From Solirubrobacteraceae bacterium (lineage in GTDB: Bacteria; Actinomycetota; Thermoleophilia; Solirubrobacterales; Solirubrobacteraceae), in the NCBI GenBank assembly GCA_024710825.1, contig JANJUA010000230.1, forward strand, positions 1 to 9,505: a stretch of DNA of 9,505 nt, in the 5' to 3' direction. Under the pieces are notes generated by a model. The model saw only the letters and a program-made list of their open reading frames with translations. It searched no databases and was not told where the DNA came from. Position numbers and translations under genes: made by a program. Shown piece after piece: positions 1-6,180 of the stretch (position 1 is its first letter; every line of letters begins with the position of its first letter).

Positions 1-1
1 A

Positions 2-7
2 TACCAT
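2..7 (+). promoter_or_regulatory. Putative -10 element of the biotin carboxylase gene
   Basis: TACCAT fits the actinobacterial -10 pattern TAnnnT and ends 7 bases before the ATG at 15. The bases between are CGCCGCC, with no purine-rich ribosome binding site. A transcript starting 6-8 bases after the hexamer would begin at or next to the A of the ATG, so a leaderless mRNA is inferred. The -35 region lies outside the window. Confidence 0.45.
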
Positions 8-14
8 CGCCGCC

Positions 15-1790
15 ATGTTCGACAAGGTCCTCGTCGCCAATCGTGGAGAGATCGCCGTCCGCGTGATCCGCGCCCTGGAAGAGCTCGGCATCGCGTCCGT
101 GGCGGTCTACTCCGAGATCGATCGGGACGCGCTGCACGTACGTCGCGCCGACGAGGCGTACCTGCTCGGAGGCCCTACGGCCGCCGAGAGCTACCTCAAC
201 GTCGACAAGCTGATGGAGGTCATCCGCGAGTCGGGCGCGCAGGCGGTGCATCCCGGTTACGGGTTCCTGGCCGAGAACGCGCCGTTCGCCGCCGCCTGCG
301 AGGCGGCGGGGGTCACGTTCCTCGGGCCGCCGGCCCGCGCGATCGAGGCGATGGGCTCCAAGACGCGGGCGCGCGAGATCATGCGCGACGCAGGCGTGCC
401 GATCGTGCCGGGCACAACCGAGCCGGTCGCCGACGTCGAGGCGGCGCGCGCGCTGATCGCCGACTCGATCGGCTATCCCGTGGCGATCAAGGCCGCGGGC
501 GGCGGCGGGGGCAAGGGCTTCCGCGTGGCGCTCACCGAGGACGATCTGGAGAAGGCGTTCGAGGGCGCGGCCCGCGAAGGGGAGAAGTTCTTCTCCGACG
601 CCACCGTCTACGTCGAGCGCTACCTCCCCGACCCGCGCCACGTCGAGGTGCAGGTGCTCGCCGATGCCCACGGCAACGTCATCCACCTCGGCGAGCGCGA
701 CTGCTCCATCCAGCGCCGCCACCAGAAGCTCATCGAGGAGGCGCCCGCGCCGGTCGTCGACGACGAGATGCGCGCGCGGATCGGCAAGATCGCCACCGAC
801 GCGGCGCGCGCGGTCGACTACCGCGGCGCCGGCACGATCGAGGGCCTCTACCAGGACGGCGAGTACTTCTTCCTGGAGATGAACACGCGCGTGCAGGTCG
901 AGCACTGCGTGACCGAGATGGTGACGGGCATCGACATCGTCAAGGAGGGCATCCGCGCCGCCGCCGGCGAGCCGCTGTCGGTGAGCCAGGACGACGTCGT
1001 CCTGCGCGGCCACGCGATCGAGTGCCGCATCAACGCGGAGGACGCGAGCAAGAACTTCGCGCCCGCGCCGGGGTCGATCGGCGCCTACCGGGAGCCGAGC
1101 GGGCCGGGCGTGCGGGTGGACTCGGGCGTCGGCGAGGGCGGCGTGGTCTCGCCCATGTACGACCCGATGGTCGCCAAGCTGATCGTCTGGGACGCCGATC
1201 GCGAGCAGGCGACGCGACGGATGCTGCGCGCGCTGAGCGAGTACGAGATCGAGGGCCTCAAGACGCTGATCCCGTTCCACACGGCGATCATGGGCTCCGA
1301 GCAGTGGGCCAACGCGGAGACCTGCCGCGACCTCGTCGAGGACCGCAAGTGGCTCAAGGCCCTCGCCTTCGAGAAGTCCGAGCCCGCGGGCGACGACGCC
1401 GAGGAGGCGAAGGTCGAGCAGGCCTACACCGTCGAGGTGTCGGGCAAGCGCTTCGACGTCAAGGTCATCGGCCCGCCGTTCGCCGGCGGAGGCGCCTCCA
1501 ACGGCGCGGTCGCCGCGGCGGCCAAGCCGAAGCGCTCCGAGCGCACCCGCTCGGGCGGCGGCGGAGGCGGCGACACCCTCGCCTCGCCGATGCAGGGCAA
1601 CGTCTTCAAGGTCCTGGTCGAGGCCGGCCAGACGGTCGAGGAGGGCGCGCTCGTCGCGATCATCGAGGCGATGAAGATGGAGAACGAGATCACGGCCCAC
1701 AAGGGAGGCGTGGTCGCCGAGCTGCCGATCAAGGTGGGCGACGCCGTGACGAGCGGCGCCACCCTGGCGGTCATCAAGGACGCGCAGTAG
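15..1790 (+). CDS. accC: Acyl-CoA carboxylase subunit: biotin carboxylase fused to biotin carboxyl carrier domain
   Basis: This 591-residue protein carboxylates its own biotin using ATP and bicarbonate, for transfer to acetyl-, propionyl- or another acyl-CoA by a separate carboxyltransferase subunit. Residues 1-446 are the biotin carboxylase: N-terminal MFDKVLVANRGEIAVRVIRA, ATP-grasp glycine loop at 162-169, Cys230, RRHQKLIEEAP at 234-244, and catalytic Glu276, Glu288, Asn290, Arg292, Glu296 and Arg338, which fall at the same numbers as in E. coli AccC. Residues 447-520 are a linker with an Ala-rich and then a Gly-rich stretch. Residues 521-591 are the carrier domain, with the biotinylation motif EAMKMEN at Lys554. 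The fusion is the actinobacterial AccA3/AccA2 type, so accC is used in the broad sense. The acyl-CoA preference lies in the absent carboxyltransferase and cannot be read. Cys298 replaces the Pro of the usual VEHPVTE motif. Confidence 0.95.
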   Translation: MFDKVLVANRGEIAVRVIRALEELGIASVAVYSEIDRDALHVRRADEAYLLGGPTAAESYLNVDKLMEVIRESGAQAVHPGYGFLAENAPFAAACEAAGVTFLGPPARAIEAMGSKTRAREIMRDAGVPIVPGTTEPVADVEAARALIADSIGYPVAIKAAGGGGGKGFRVALTEDDLEKAFEGAAREGEKFFSDATVYVERYLPDPRHVEVQVLADAHGNVIHLGERDCSIQRRHQKLIEEAPAPVVDDEMRARIGKIATDAARAVDYRGAGTIEGLYQDGEYFFLEMNTRVQVEHCVTEMVTGIDIVKEGIRAAAGEPLSVSQDDVVLRGHAIECRINAEDASKNFAPAPGSIGAYREPSGPGVRVDSGVGEGGVVSPMYDPMVAKLIVWDADREQATRRMLRALSEYEIEGLKTLIPFHTAIMGSEQWANAETCRDLVEDRKWLKALAFEKSEPAGDDAEEAKVEQAYTVEVSGKRFDVKVIGPPFAGGGASNGAVAAAAKPKRSERTRSGGGGGGDTLASPMQGNVFKVLVEAGQTVEEGALVAIIEAMKMENEITAHKGGVVAELPIKVGDAVTSGATLAVIKDAQ

Positions 1791-1796
1791 CGGCGT

Positions 1797-1831
1797 GGTC
1801 CCCCGCGCCCGCTCGGCGGACGCGGAGGACC
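1797..1831. terminator. Hairpin between convergent genes, possible bidirectional terminator
   Basis: GGTCCCCCGCG at 1797-1807 pairs with CGCGGAGGACC at 1821-1831, 10 of 11 positions with one C-A mismatch. The 13-base loop can add three more pairs (CCG 1809-1811 with CGG 1817-1819). It sits in the 48-bp gap between the stop codons of the biotin carboxylase gene (+) and the collagen-like gene (-), where a shared terminator is expected. No T-tract follows on either strand. Chance GC pairing is common in DNA of this composition. Confidence 0.4.
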
Positions 1832-1838
1832 GGGGCCG

Positions 1839-2642
1839 TCACTGCTGGACGAGGTTGCCGGTCTTGATGGCCGTCAGCTGCGCACCGCGCACGATCGCCG
1901 GCGCGGGCAGGATCCCGCCCTGGCAGCGAAGCGTGACCACCGCGGGAGCGCCTAGCGTCAGCGGCGCGCTGAGGAACAGGTTGTCCTCCTGGATCCCGTC
2001 GGGGACGGTGTCCGCGTCGGCGTCGTGGACCTGGTCTGCGACCGAGGCGGTCGCGAGGTCCGTCGCCGTGTGGCGCAGGCGGCAGTCGACGCTGTAGAAC
2101 CCGATCGCCAGCGGCGAGATCACGCGGGCCTGCCCCATCAGCAGGTACGAGCCCGCCGGCAGGATCAGCGTGGCGCGGTCGCCGAAGATCCCCTGCACGA
2201 CGGTCGAGTCGCCGCCCGGCGTGGTCGTGTAGATGTCGCTCGGACCCGCGGGACCGACGGGGCCGGGGACTCCCGTGTCGCCCTTGTCGCCCTTCGCGCC
2301 GGGGACGCCCTGCGCGCCGGGCGCGCCCTGGGCGCCGGCCGGGCCCTGCTCGCCCTGCGGGCCGGTCGCGCCCGCGATCGTCTCCACCGAGGAGGCGGCC
2401 GTGTTGTTGGCGAAGCGGCGGAAGGTCATCCTGATCTCGGCCTTGCGGCAGCGCTTGACCCTGTGTACGACGCGCGCCTTCTTCGTCTTGCGATGCACGC
2501 AGACGCGGTACTTCGCCCGGACCTGCTCGGCCCCCGGGCCGTCCGACTGGCGAGGGGCGGCGGCGTTGGCCGGGACGGCGAGGCCGAGACAGAGGGCCGT
2601 CATGGCGATGAGCGTCAGCACGATGCGTGGGGAAACTGGCAT
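1839..2642 (-). CDS. Exported collagen-like repeat protein with Cys-pair stalk and beta-rich C-terminal domain
   Basis: The product has 267 residues. Residues 1-27 are a signal peptide (MPVSPRIVLTLIAMTALCLG, then an Ala-Asn-Ala cleavage site), so it is secreted. Residues 48-64 form a basic Cys-pair segment (CVHRKTKKARVVHRVKRC), a form I recall ahead of collagen-like stretches in Solirubrobacterales proteins. Residues 91-135 are 15 uninterrupted Gly-X-Y triplets, including GPQGEQGPAG and GAKGDKGDTG. Residues 136-267 resemble the beta-sandwich ends of other actinobacterial collagen-like proteins (LPAGSYLLMG, VDCRLR, VTLRC, LTAIK), with Cys187 and Cys240 a likely disulfide. An Asp-rich loop at 207-220 may bind calcium. 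The reading frame is open further upstream, but I chose this ATG because the signal peptide begins there and AGGGA lies four bases before it. A structural, surface or adhesive role is inferred; no enzyme motif is seen. Confidence 0.85.
   Translation of the reverse strand: MPVSPRIVLTLIAMTALCLGLAVPANAAAPRQSDGPGAEQVRAKYRVCVHRKTKKARVVHRVKRCRKAEIRMTFRRFANNTAASSVETIAGATGPQGEQGPAGAQGAPGAQGVPGAKGDKGDTGVPGPVGPAGPSDIYTTTPGGDSTVVQGIFGDRATLILPAGSYLLMGQARVISPLAIGFYSVDCRLRHTATDLATASVADQVHDADADTVPDGIQEDNLFLSAPLTLGAPAVVTLRCQGGILPAPAIVRGAQLTAIKTGNLVQQ
2238..2372 (-). repeat. Collagen Gly-X-Y coding repeat, 15 triplets
   Basis: This stretch encodes residues 91-135 of the exported protein as continuous Gly-X-Y triplets. 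At DNA level it is an imperfect 9-base periodicity on the minus strand. Such tracts can gain or lose units by slippage, so the number of triplets may vary among strains (inference). Confidence 0.85.
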
Positions 2643-2646
2643 GGCA

Positions 2647-2651
2647 TCCCT
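2647..2651 (-). promoter_or_regulatory. Ribosome binding site supporting the collagen-like gene start
   Basis: Read on the minus strand, AGGGA is followed by TGCC and then the ATG at 2642. It supports this start over earlier in-frame starts, which would place a non-hydrophobic extension ahead of the signal peptide. Confidence 0.45.
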
Positions 2652-2737
2652 ATCGGCCGGCGCTTGCGCGAACATGACGGGAGATGTGCGCGAGGTGTCG
2701 AGCCTGCCGCGCGCCGACGCGCCGTTCGGCGGTCGGG

Positions 2738-2743
2738 TAGCGT
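2738..2743 (+). promoter_or_regulatory. Putative -10 element of the thioesterase-like gene
   Basis: TAGCGT matches TAnnnT and ends 8 bases before the ATG at 2752. The intervening CTCGATCG is not a ribosome binding site, so a leaderless transcript is inferred. A weak -35 candidate (CCGACG, 2714-2719) lies 18 bases upstream. It sits in the 109-bp divergent gap shared with the collagen-like gene. Confidence 0.45.
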
Positions 2744-2751
2744 CTCGATCG

Positions 2752-3213
2752 ATGGACTTCGAGGCCATCCGCGGGGGACTCGAGCGCGCGGTGCCGTTCA
2801 GCGCCCACCTCGGCCTGCGGATCGCGGAGGTCGGCCCCGGGCACGGCGTCGTGGTGCTGCCCGACGACGGACGGCTGCGCAACTACACGCGCACGCAGCA
2901 CGCGGCGGCGCTGTTCGCCGCCGGCCAGGTCGCCGCCGGCGCCGCGTGCGTCGGCGCGTTCGCCGAGACGATCGCCGACATCCAGCCGCTCGCCACCCGC
3001 GCGAGCATCGAGTACCACCATGTCGCCCGCGGCGAGATCGTCGCGACGGCGAGCGTCACGGAGAACGCCGAGGGGCTCGTGGCGCGCCTGCGCGACGAGG
3101 GCGCGGTCGGCTTTCCCGCGCACGTCGAGCTGCGCGACCGCGCGGACCGGCTCGTCGCCCAGCTCGCCGTCGACTGGCGGGTCACGCCGCGCGGGGCGGC
3201 GGGAAGCTCATGA
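2752..3213 (+). CDS. Hotdog-fold thioesterase-like protein (PaaI/DUF4442 type)
   Basis: The product has 153 residues, a usual length for a single hotdog domain. Residues 43-63 carry the family's central-helix signature: an Asn-Tyr pair (N44), His50, then a small-residue helix beginning AAALFAAGQVAAG. In related proteins this region holds the Asn/His and acidic residue of the active site; here Gln59 stands where an acidic residue is often seen, so activity is uncertain. Strands at 84-89, 95-104 and 123-144 complete the fold. The family hydrolyses acyl-CoA or similar thioesters in the cytoplasm; the substrate is unknown. This start was chosen because the family alignment begins here and a -10-like element lies immediately upstream; the frame is open further upstream but that part is antisense to the collagen gene. 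Its 3' end overlaps the VOC gene on the other strand by 32 bases. Confidence 0.75.
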   Translation: MDFEAIRGGLERAVPFSAHLGLRIAEVGPGHGVVVLPDDGRLRNYTRTQHAAALFAAGQVAAGAACVGAFAETIADIQPLATRASIEYHHVARGEIVATASVTENAEGLVARLRDEGAVGFPAHVELRDRADRLVAQLAVDWRVTPRGAAGSS

Positions 3214-3550
3214 CCTCGACCCGGTGGCCGGCCGGGTCGTCGACGAAGCAGCGCGGCGAGCCCCAGTGCTCGCGCCGAATCGCGGGCTCGAAGCCCGCCG
3301 CGCGCAGCCGCTCGAGCGTCGCCTCGTAGTCCGGGCACACCACCGCCACGTGCGCCCGCGGCGGGACGGCGGCGTCGTCGGCGAGCAGCAGGTGGATCTG
3401 CTGGCCGCCGCGCTCCACCCAGACGGACTCCCCGCGCAGGGTGTCCGGGACCTCCACCGGCGCGAAGCCCAACAGCCCGAAGAACGCGACGCAGTCATCC
3501 ACCCGCGCCCGCGGCGTCTCCAGCGCGACGTGGTGCAGCGCGGCGCTCAC
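3182..3550 (-). CDS. VOC-family (glyoxalase/bleomycin resistance fold) protein
   Basis: The product has 122 residues and contains one full vicinal oxygen chelate unit made of two beta-alpha-beta-beta-beta modules. Likely metal ligands are His7 (LHHVAL), His53 (QQIHLLL), His67 (AHVAVV) and Glu112 (HRVEVMS), in the standard family positions. CFVDDPAGHRVEVM near the end is the usual closing module. The family includes glyoxalase I, extradiol dioxygenases, epimerases and drug-binding resistance proteins, and the sequence does not decide between them. The start is GTG at 3550-3548, which overlaps the stop of the upstream MBL gene as GTGA. No ribosome binding site is visible there, so translation is probably coupled to that gene. 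It is the last gene of the HAD-MBL-VOC operon and runs tail-to-tail into the thioesterase-like gene. Confidence 0.82.
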   Translation of the reverse strand: MSAALHHVALETPRARVDDCVAFFGLLGFAPVEVPDTLRGESVWVERGGQQIHLLLADDAAVPPRAHVAVVCPDYEATLERLRAAGFEPAIRREHWGSPRCFVDDPAGHRVEVMSFPPPRAA

Positions 3551-4314
3551 CGCACGCGCCGGACGTTGTCGTCGTGGATCGCCCGCTGCACCGAGCTGCG
3601 GCGCGCGAGCGGCAGCTTCGCGCCGTCCGGCAGCGCCTCCAGGTAGGCGCGGTCCTCGCGCAGCACCGCGAGCGCGCGAGCGGCGTCGAGCACGTCGCCG
3701 TGGCCGGGCACCACCCATTCCGCCTCCGCGACGAGCGGCTCGAGACGGGCGAGCGTCGCCAGGTACGCGTCGCGCGACCCGCCCTCGGAGATCATCGGGA
3801 TCTCCACCGGCGAGAGGTAGTCGCCGCAGACCAGCACGCGGGCCCATGGGATCCAGATCGCCATCCCGTCCTCGGTGTGCCCGTCCGCTGGGTGCAGCTC
3901 GAGCTCGCGGTCGCCCAGCTCGAGCTTCCCGGGGACCGGCAGCGCCTCGACCTGCCCGAGCGCCAGCGGCGCCGAGCGCTCGACGTAGTGCTCCTCGTCG
4001 AAGGCGCGCAGCTCTCGCTGCGGGGCGCCCGGCGCGCCGGTGAGCCGCGCCGCCGTCGTCTCCGCGCAGCCCAGCGCCGCGCCGGTGAACGCCGCGCGCG
4101 CGAGCAGGTGGTCCCAGTCGGCGTGCGTGGCGAGCAGCCCGCTGAAGGGGAAGCCGGACTGCTCGACGATCGCGGGCAGCACGTCCAGCTCGTCGGGCAG
4201 CACCGGCGAGTCGACGACGAACCCCTCGTCGCCGCCGCGCACGATCGTGCACGTCGTCTGCCAGATCCGGCTCGTGGCGACGAGGACGTCCGCGTGGAGC
4301 GCCCGGACGCGCAT
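3547..4314 (-). CDS. Metallo-beta-lactamase-fold hydrolase
   Basis: The product has 255 residues and no signal peptide, so it is cytoplasmic. Metal-site motifs occur in order: THADWDH at 63-69, giving His64, Asp66, Asp68 and His69; His146 in DGHTEDG; Asp165 in VCGDYLS; and His205 in VVPGHGD. The first motif is HxDxDH, not the classical HxHxDH: the second His is replaced by Asp66. The superfamily hydrolyses thioesters, lactones, phosphodiesters or beta-lactams, and the substrate cannot be assigned here. It begins five bases after the stop of the HAD gene and overlaps the VOC start by four bases, so the three genes form one operon. The ATG at 4314 is preferred because the earlier in-frame ATG lies inside the HAD gene. 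A weak AGGG lies nine bases ahead of the start. Confidence 0.85.
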   Translation of the reverse strand: MRVRALHADVLVATSRIWQTTCTIVRGGDEGFVVDSPVLPDELDVLPAIVEQSGFPFSGLLATHADWDHLLARAAFTGAALGCAETTAARLTGAPGAPQRELRAFDEEHYVERSAPLALGQVEALPVPGKLELGDRELELHPADGHTEDGMAIWIPWARVLVCGDYLSPVEIPMISEGGSRDAYLATLARLEPLVAEAEWVVPGHGDVLDAARALAVLREDRAYLEALPDGAKLPLARRSSVQRAIHDDNVRRVR

Positions 4315-4319
4315 CCGCG

Positions 4320-5009
4320 CTAGCCCTGGAGAAGCTTGAAGGCCTCGGCCAGGCTCTTGACCTCGGCCGTCGGCTTCTTGGCCCCCGCGTCGATCGTCTC
4401 CTTGCGCCGGTTGACCCAGATCACCGGGATCTTCTCCTTCAGGCACGGCTCGACGTCGTGGTAGAGCGACGAGGCGACGTGCACCCAGCCCTTCTTGCCG
4501 CCGACGCGCCGCGCGCACTCCTTGAAGTGCGCCGGGTCCGGCTTGTAGGAGCGCACCTGCTGGGCCGTGACCACGAGGTCGAAGTCCAGCGGGATGTGCC
4601 GGCGCGTCTGGCCGAGGAGCTTGTCGTCGACGTTCGAGAGCAGGCCCACGTCGTAGGCCTTCTTGAACTTCGCCAGCTGCGCGCTGGTCTCCTTGAACGG
4701 GCGCCAGCGCTGGACGCTGTCCGGGAGGAAGCCCGAGCGCGAGGGCTCGAGCTCCCAGCCGATCCGCTTCGCTATCTCGACCGCCGTGCGACGCAGCACC
4801 TCGGCGTAGAGCTCGTAGGAGCCGGATTCGATCTCGCGAGAGATCTCGTGGAAGAGGCTGACGACCTCGTCGCGATCGATCGTGAACCCATCACGGGACG
4901 CCTCCTTCTCGAAGGCGTCGGCGACGCCGGCCTCCCAGTCGATGAGGGTGCCGTACACGTCGAACGTGACGAAGGTGACAGTGCTTGGGAGAGCCATGAG
5001 GCCGCGCAT
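4320..5009 (-). CDS. HAD-superfamily hydrolase, haloacid dehalogenase type II-like
   Basis: The product has 229 residues. Motif I is FDVYGTLID with nucleophile Asp17; the residue two places later is Tyr, as in L-2-haloacid dehalogenases, instead of the Asp of phosphatases. Motif II is LLSNVD (Ser125, Asn126). Motif III is Lys156 in RSYKPDP. Motif IV is HVASSLYHD with Asp185, followed by PVIWVNR. Residues 25-105 are the helical cap. Compared from memory with Pseudomonas L-DEX, Leu182 falls where the substrate-binding Asn177 would be, so dehalogenation is uncertain and another C-X or phosphate substrate is possible. It is the first gene of the HAD-MBL-VOC operon. Two starts are possible: ATG 5009 (AGGGG nine bases upstream) and ATG 4997, which would give MALPSTVTF and a shorter tail. 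The product is richer in Lys than its neighbours. Confidence 0.85.
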   Translation of the reverse strand: MRGLMALPSTVTFVTFDVYGTLIDWEAGVADAFEKEASRDGFTIDRDEVVSLFHEISREIESGSYELYAEVLRRTAVEIAKRIGWELEPSRSGFLPDSVQRWRPFKETSAQLAKFKKAYDVGLLSNVDDKLLGQTRRHIPLDFDLVVTAQQVRSYKPDPAHFKECARRVGGKKGWVHVASSLYHDVEPCLKEKIPVIWVNRRKETIDAGAKKPTAEVKSLAEAFKLLQG

Positions 5010-5022
5010 TCTCCCAAACCCC

Positions 5023-5028
5023 TAACCT
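5023..5028 (+). promoter_or_regulatory. Putative -10 element of sucCD in a 31-bp divergent gap
   Basis: TAACCT matches TAnnnT and ends 12 bases before the sucC ATG at 5041. The bases just before the ATG (GCGCCCTCCC) are pyrimidine-rich and cannot act as a ribosome binding site. A transcript would carry a leader of about six bases or none. No good -35 is seen at 17-18 bases. The divergent HAD gene starts only 13 bases from this hexamer, so the two promoters must overlap. Confidence 0.42.
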
Positions 5029-5040
5029 CAGCGCCCTCCC

Positions 5041-6180
5041 ATGGACCTTCTCGAATATCAAGGCAAGCAACTCTTTGCCCGCCACGGGGTCCCGGTGCCC
5101 CGCGGCGGCTACGCAGCCACGGTCGAGGAAGCGCTCGACGTGGCCGACGGCATCGGATACCCCGTGGTCGTCAAGGCACAGGTGCAGATCGGCGGCCGCG
5201 GAAAGGCCGGCGGCATCAAGGTCGCCCAGGATCGCGACGAGGCGCGCGAGCACTGCGAGGCCATCCTCGGCATGGACATCCGAGGGCTCACCGTCCACGA
5301 GCTCTGGCTCGAGGAGGCGAGCGACATCGCCTCCGAGTACTACGCCTCGTTCGTGTTCGACCGCTCGGCGAAGGCCACGCTGGCCATGCTCTCCACCAAG
5401 GGCGGCATGGACATCGAGGCGGTCGCGGAGGAGGACCCGACCGCGATCGCCAAGCTGCATATCGACCCGCTGCTCGGCTTCCAGGACTTCCACGCCCGGA
5501 GGCTGTGCTTCGAGGCCGGCGTCGACGCCGACGTGGTCCGCGGCGTGACCGTCCTGCTCGGCCGCCTCTACGAGGCCTACGAGCAGGAGGAGGCGATGCT
5601 CGTCGAGGTCAACCCGCTGATCGTCACGGGCGATCGCCAGGTAGCGGCGCTGGACGCGAAGGTGACGCTCGACGACAACGCTCTGTTCCGCCACGAGGAG
5701 AACGCGGAGATGCGCAACGTCTCCGCCGAGGACCCGCAGGAGGTGATGGCCAAGGAGCGCGGGCTGACGTACGTCAAGCTCGACGGCGACATCGGCATCC
5801 TCGGCAACGGCGCCGGGCTCGTCATGAGCACGCTCGACGTCGTCGCCCAGGCCGGCGGCGCCCCCGCGAACTTCCTGGACGCGGGCGGCGGCTCGAAGGC
5901 GGAGGCGATCACCAGCGCCGTTGAGGTGATCCTCTCGGATCCGAAGGTCAAGGCCGTGCTGTTCAACATCTTCGGCGGCATCACCCGCTGCGACGAGGTC
6001 GCCCGCGGCCTCATCACGGCGTTCGAGCAGATCAAGCCGACGGTGCCGTTCGTCGTCCGGCTCGACGGGACGAACGACAAGGAGGGCCGCGCCCTGCTGG
6101 CCGAGGCGAACCTGGCGAACGTCCACACGGTCGCCACGATGGACGAGGCCGCGAGCAAGGTCGTGGAGGTCGCGCGATGA
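5041..6180 (+). CDS. sucC: Succinyl-CoA synthetase (ADP/GDP-forming) beta subunit
   Basis: This 379-residue subunit, with SucD, interconverts succinyl-CoA and succinate with substrate-level phosphorylation in the TCA cycle. It holds the nucleotide site and the succinate-binding side. Residues 1-205 are the ATP-grasp part: MDLLEYQGKQLFARHGVPVP at the N terminus, Lys45 and GGRGKAGG (51-58) for nucleotide binding, and EVNPLIVTGD (189-198) for magnesium. Residues 250-375 are the ligase domain: GILGNGAGLVMSTLD, FLDAGGGSKAEA and FNIFGGITRCDEVARGLI. Length and all landmarks match the family. Choice of ATP or GTP cannot be decided safely by eye. The start is the ATG at 5041, where the family alignment begins. 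Its TGA overlaps the sucD ATG as ATGA. No other TCA genes are nearby in the window. Confidence 0.97.
   Translation: MDLLEYQGKQLFARHGVPVPRGGYAATVEEALDVADGIGYPVVVKAQVQIGGRGKAGGIKVAQDRDEAREHCEAILGMDIRGLTVHELWLEEASDIASEYYASFVFDRSAKATLAMLSTKGGMDIEAVAEEDPTAIAKLHIDPLLGFQDFHARRLCFEAGVDADVVRGVTVLLGRLYEAYEQEEAMLVEVNPLIVTGDRQVAALDAKVTLDDNALFRHEENAEMRNVSAEDPQEVMAKERGLTYVKLDGDIGILGNGAGLVMSTLDVVAQAGGAPANFLDAGGGSKAEAITSAVEVILSDPKVKAVLFNIFGGITRCDEVARGLITAFEQIKPTVPFVVRLDGTNDKEGRALLAEANLANVHTVATMDEAASKVVEVAR
6165..6170 (+). promoter_or_regulatory. Strong Shine-Dalgarno for sucD inside the end of sucC
   Basis: GGAGGT lies within the last codons of sucC, with exactly six bases before the sucD ATG. It contrasts with the first genes of units in this window, which lack such a site, and shows that the organism uses classical ribosome binding sites inside operons. 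Confidence 0.75.

Noticed and set aside
2238..2372. A CRISPR-like or other short tandem repeat array
   Set aside because: The 9-base periodicity is explained by Gly-X-Y codons, and there are no constant repeats with unique spacers.
2233..2751. An N-terminal extension of the thioesterase-like protein with Gly/Pro-rich sequence
   Set aside because: This is the collagen repeat DNA read on the wrong strand. The hotdog domain begins at ATG 2752, just after a -10-like element.
2643..2882. An N-terminal extension of the collagen-like protein
   Set aside because: The extra 80 residues are charged, antisense to the thioesterase gene start, and would bury the signal peptide.
2025..3329. A 434-codon plus-strand open frame across the collagen and thioesterase genes
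   Set aside because: It is Arg/Ala-rich, crosses two real genes in other frames, and has no recognisable domain.
3182..4314. A defined glyoxalase I/II system made by the VOC and MBL genes
   Set aside because: Folds and adjacency fit, but the MBL metal motif is not the glyoxalase II form and the VOC ligands do not fix a substrate, so it is kept only as a hypothesis.
4458..5924. A 488-codon plus-strand frame across the HAD gene and sucC
   Set aside because: The frame is antisense to HAD and out of frame with sucC. Its product is Arg/Gly-rich with no domain.
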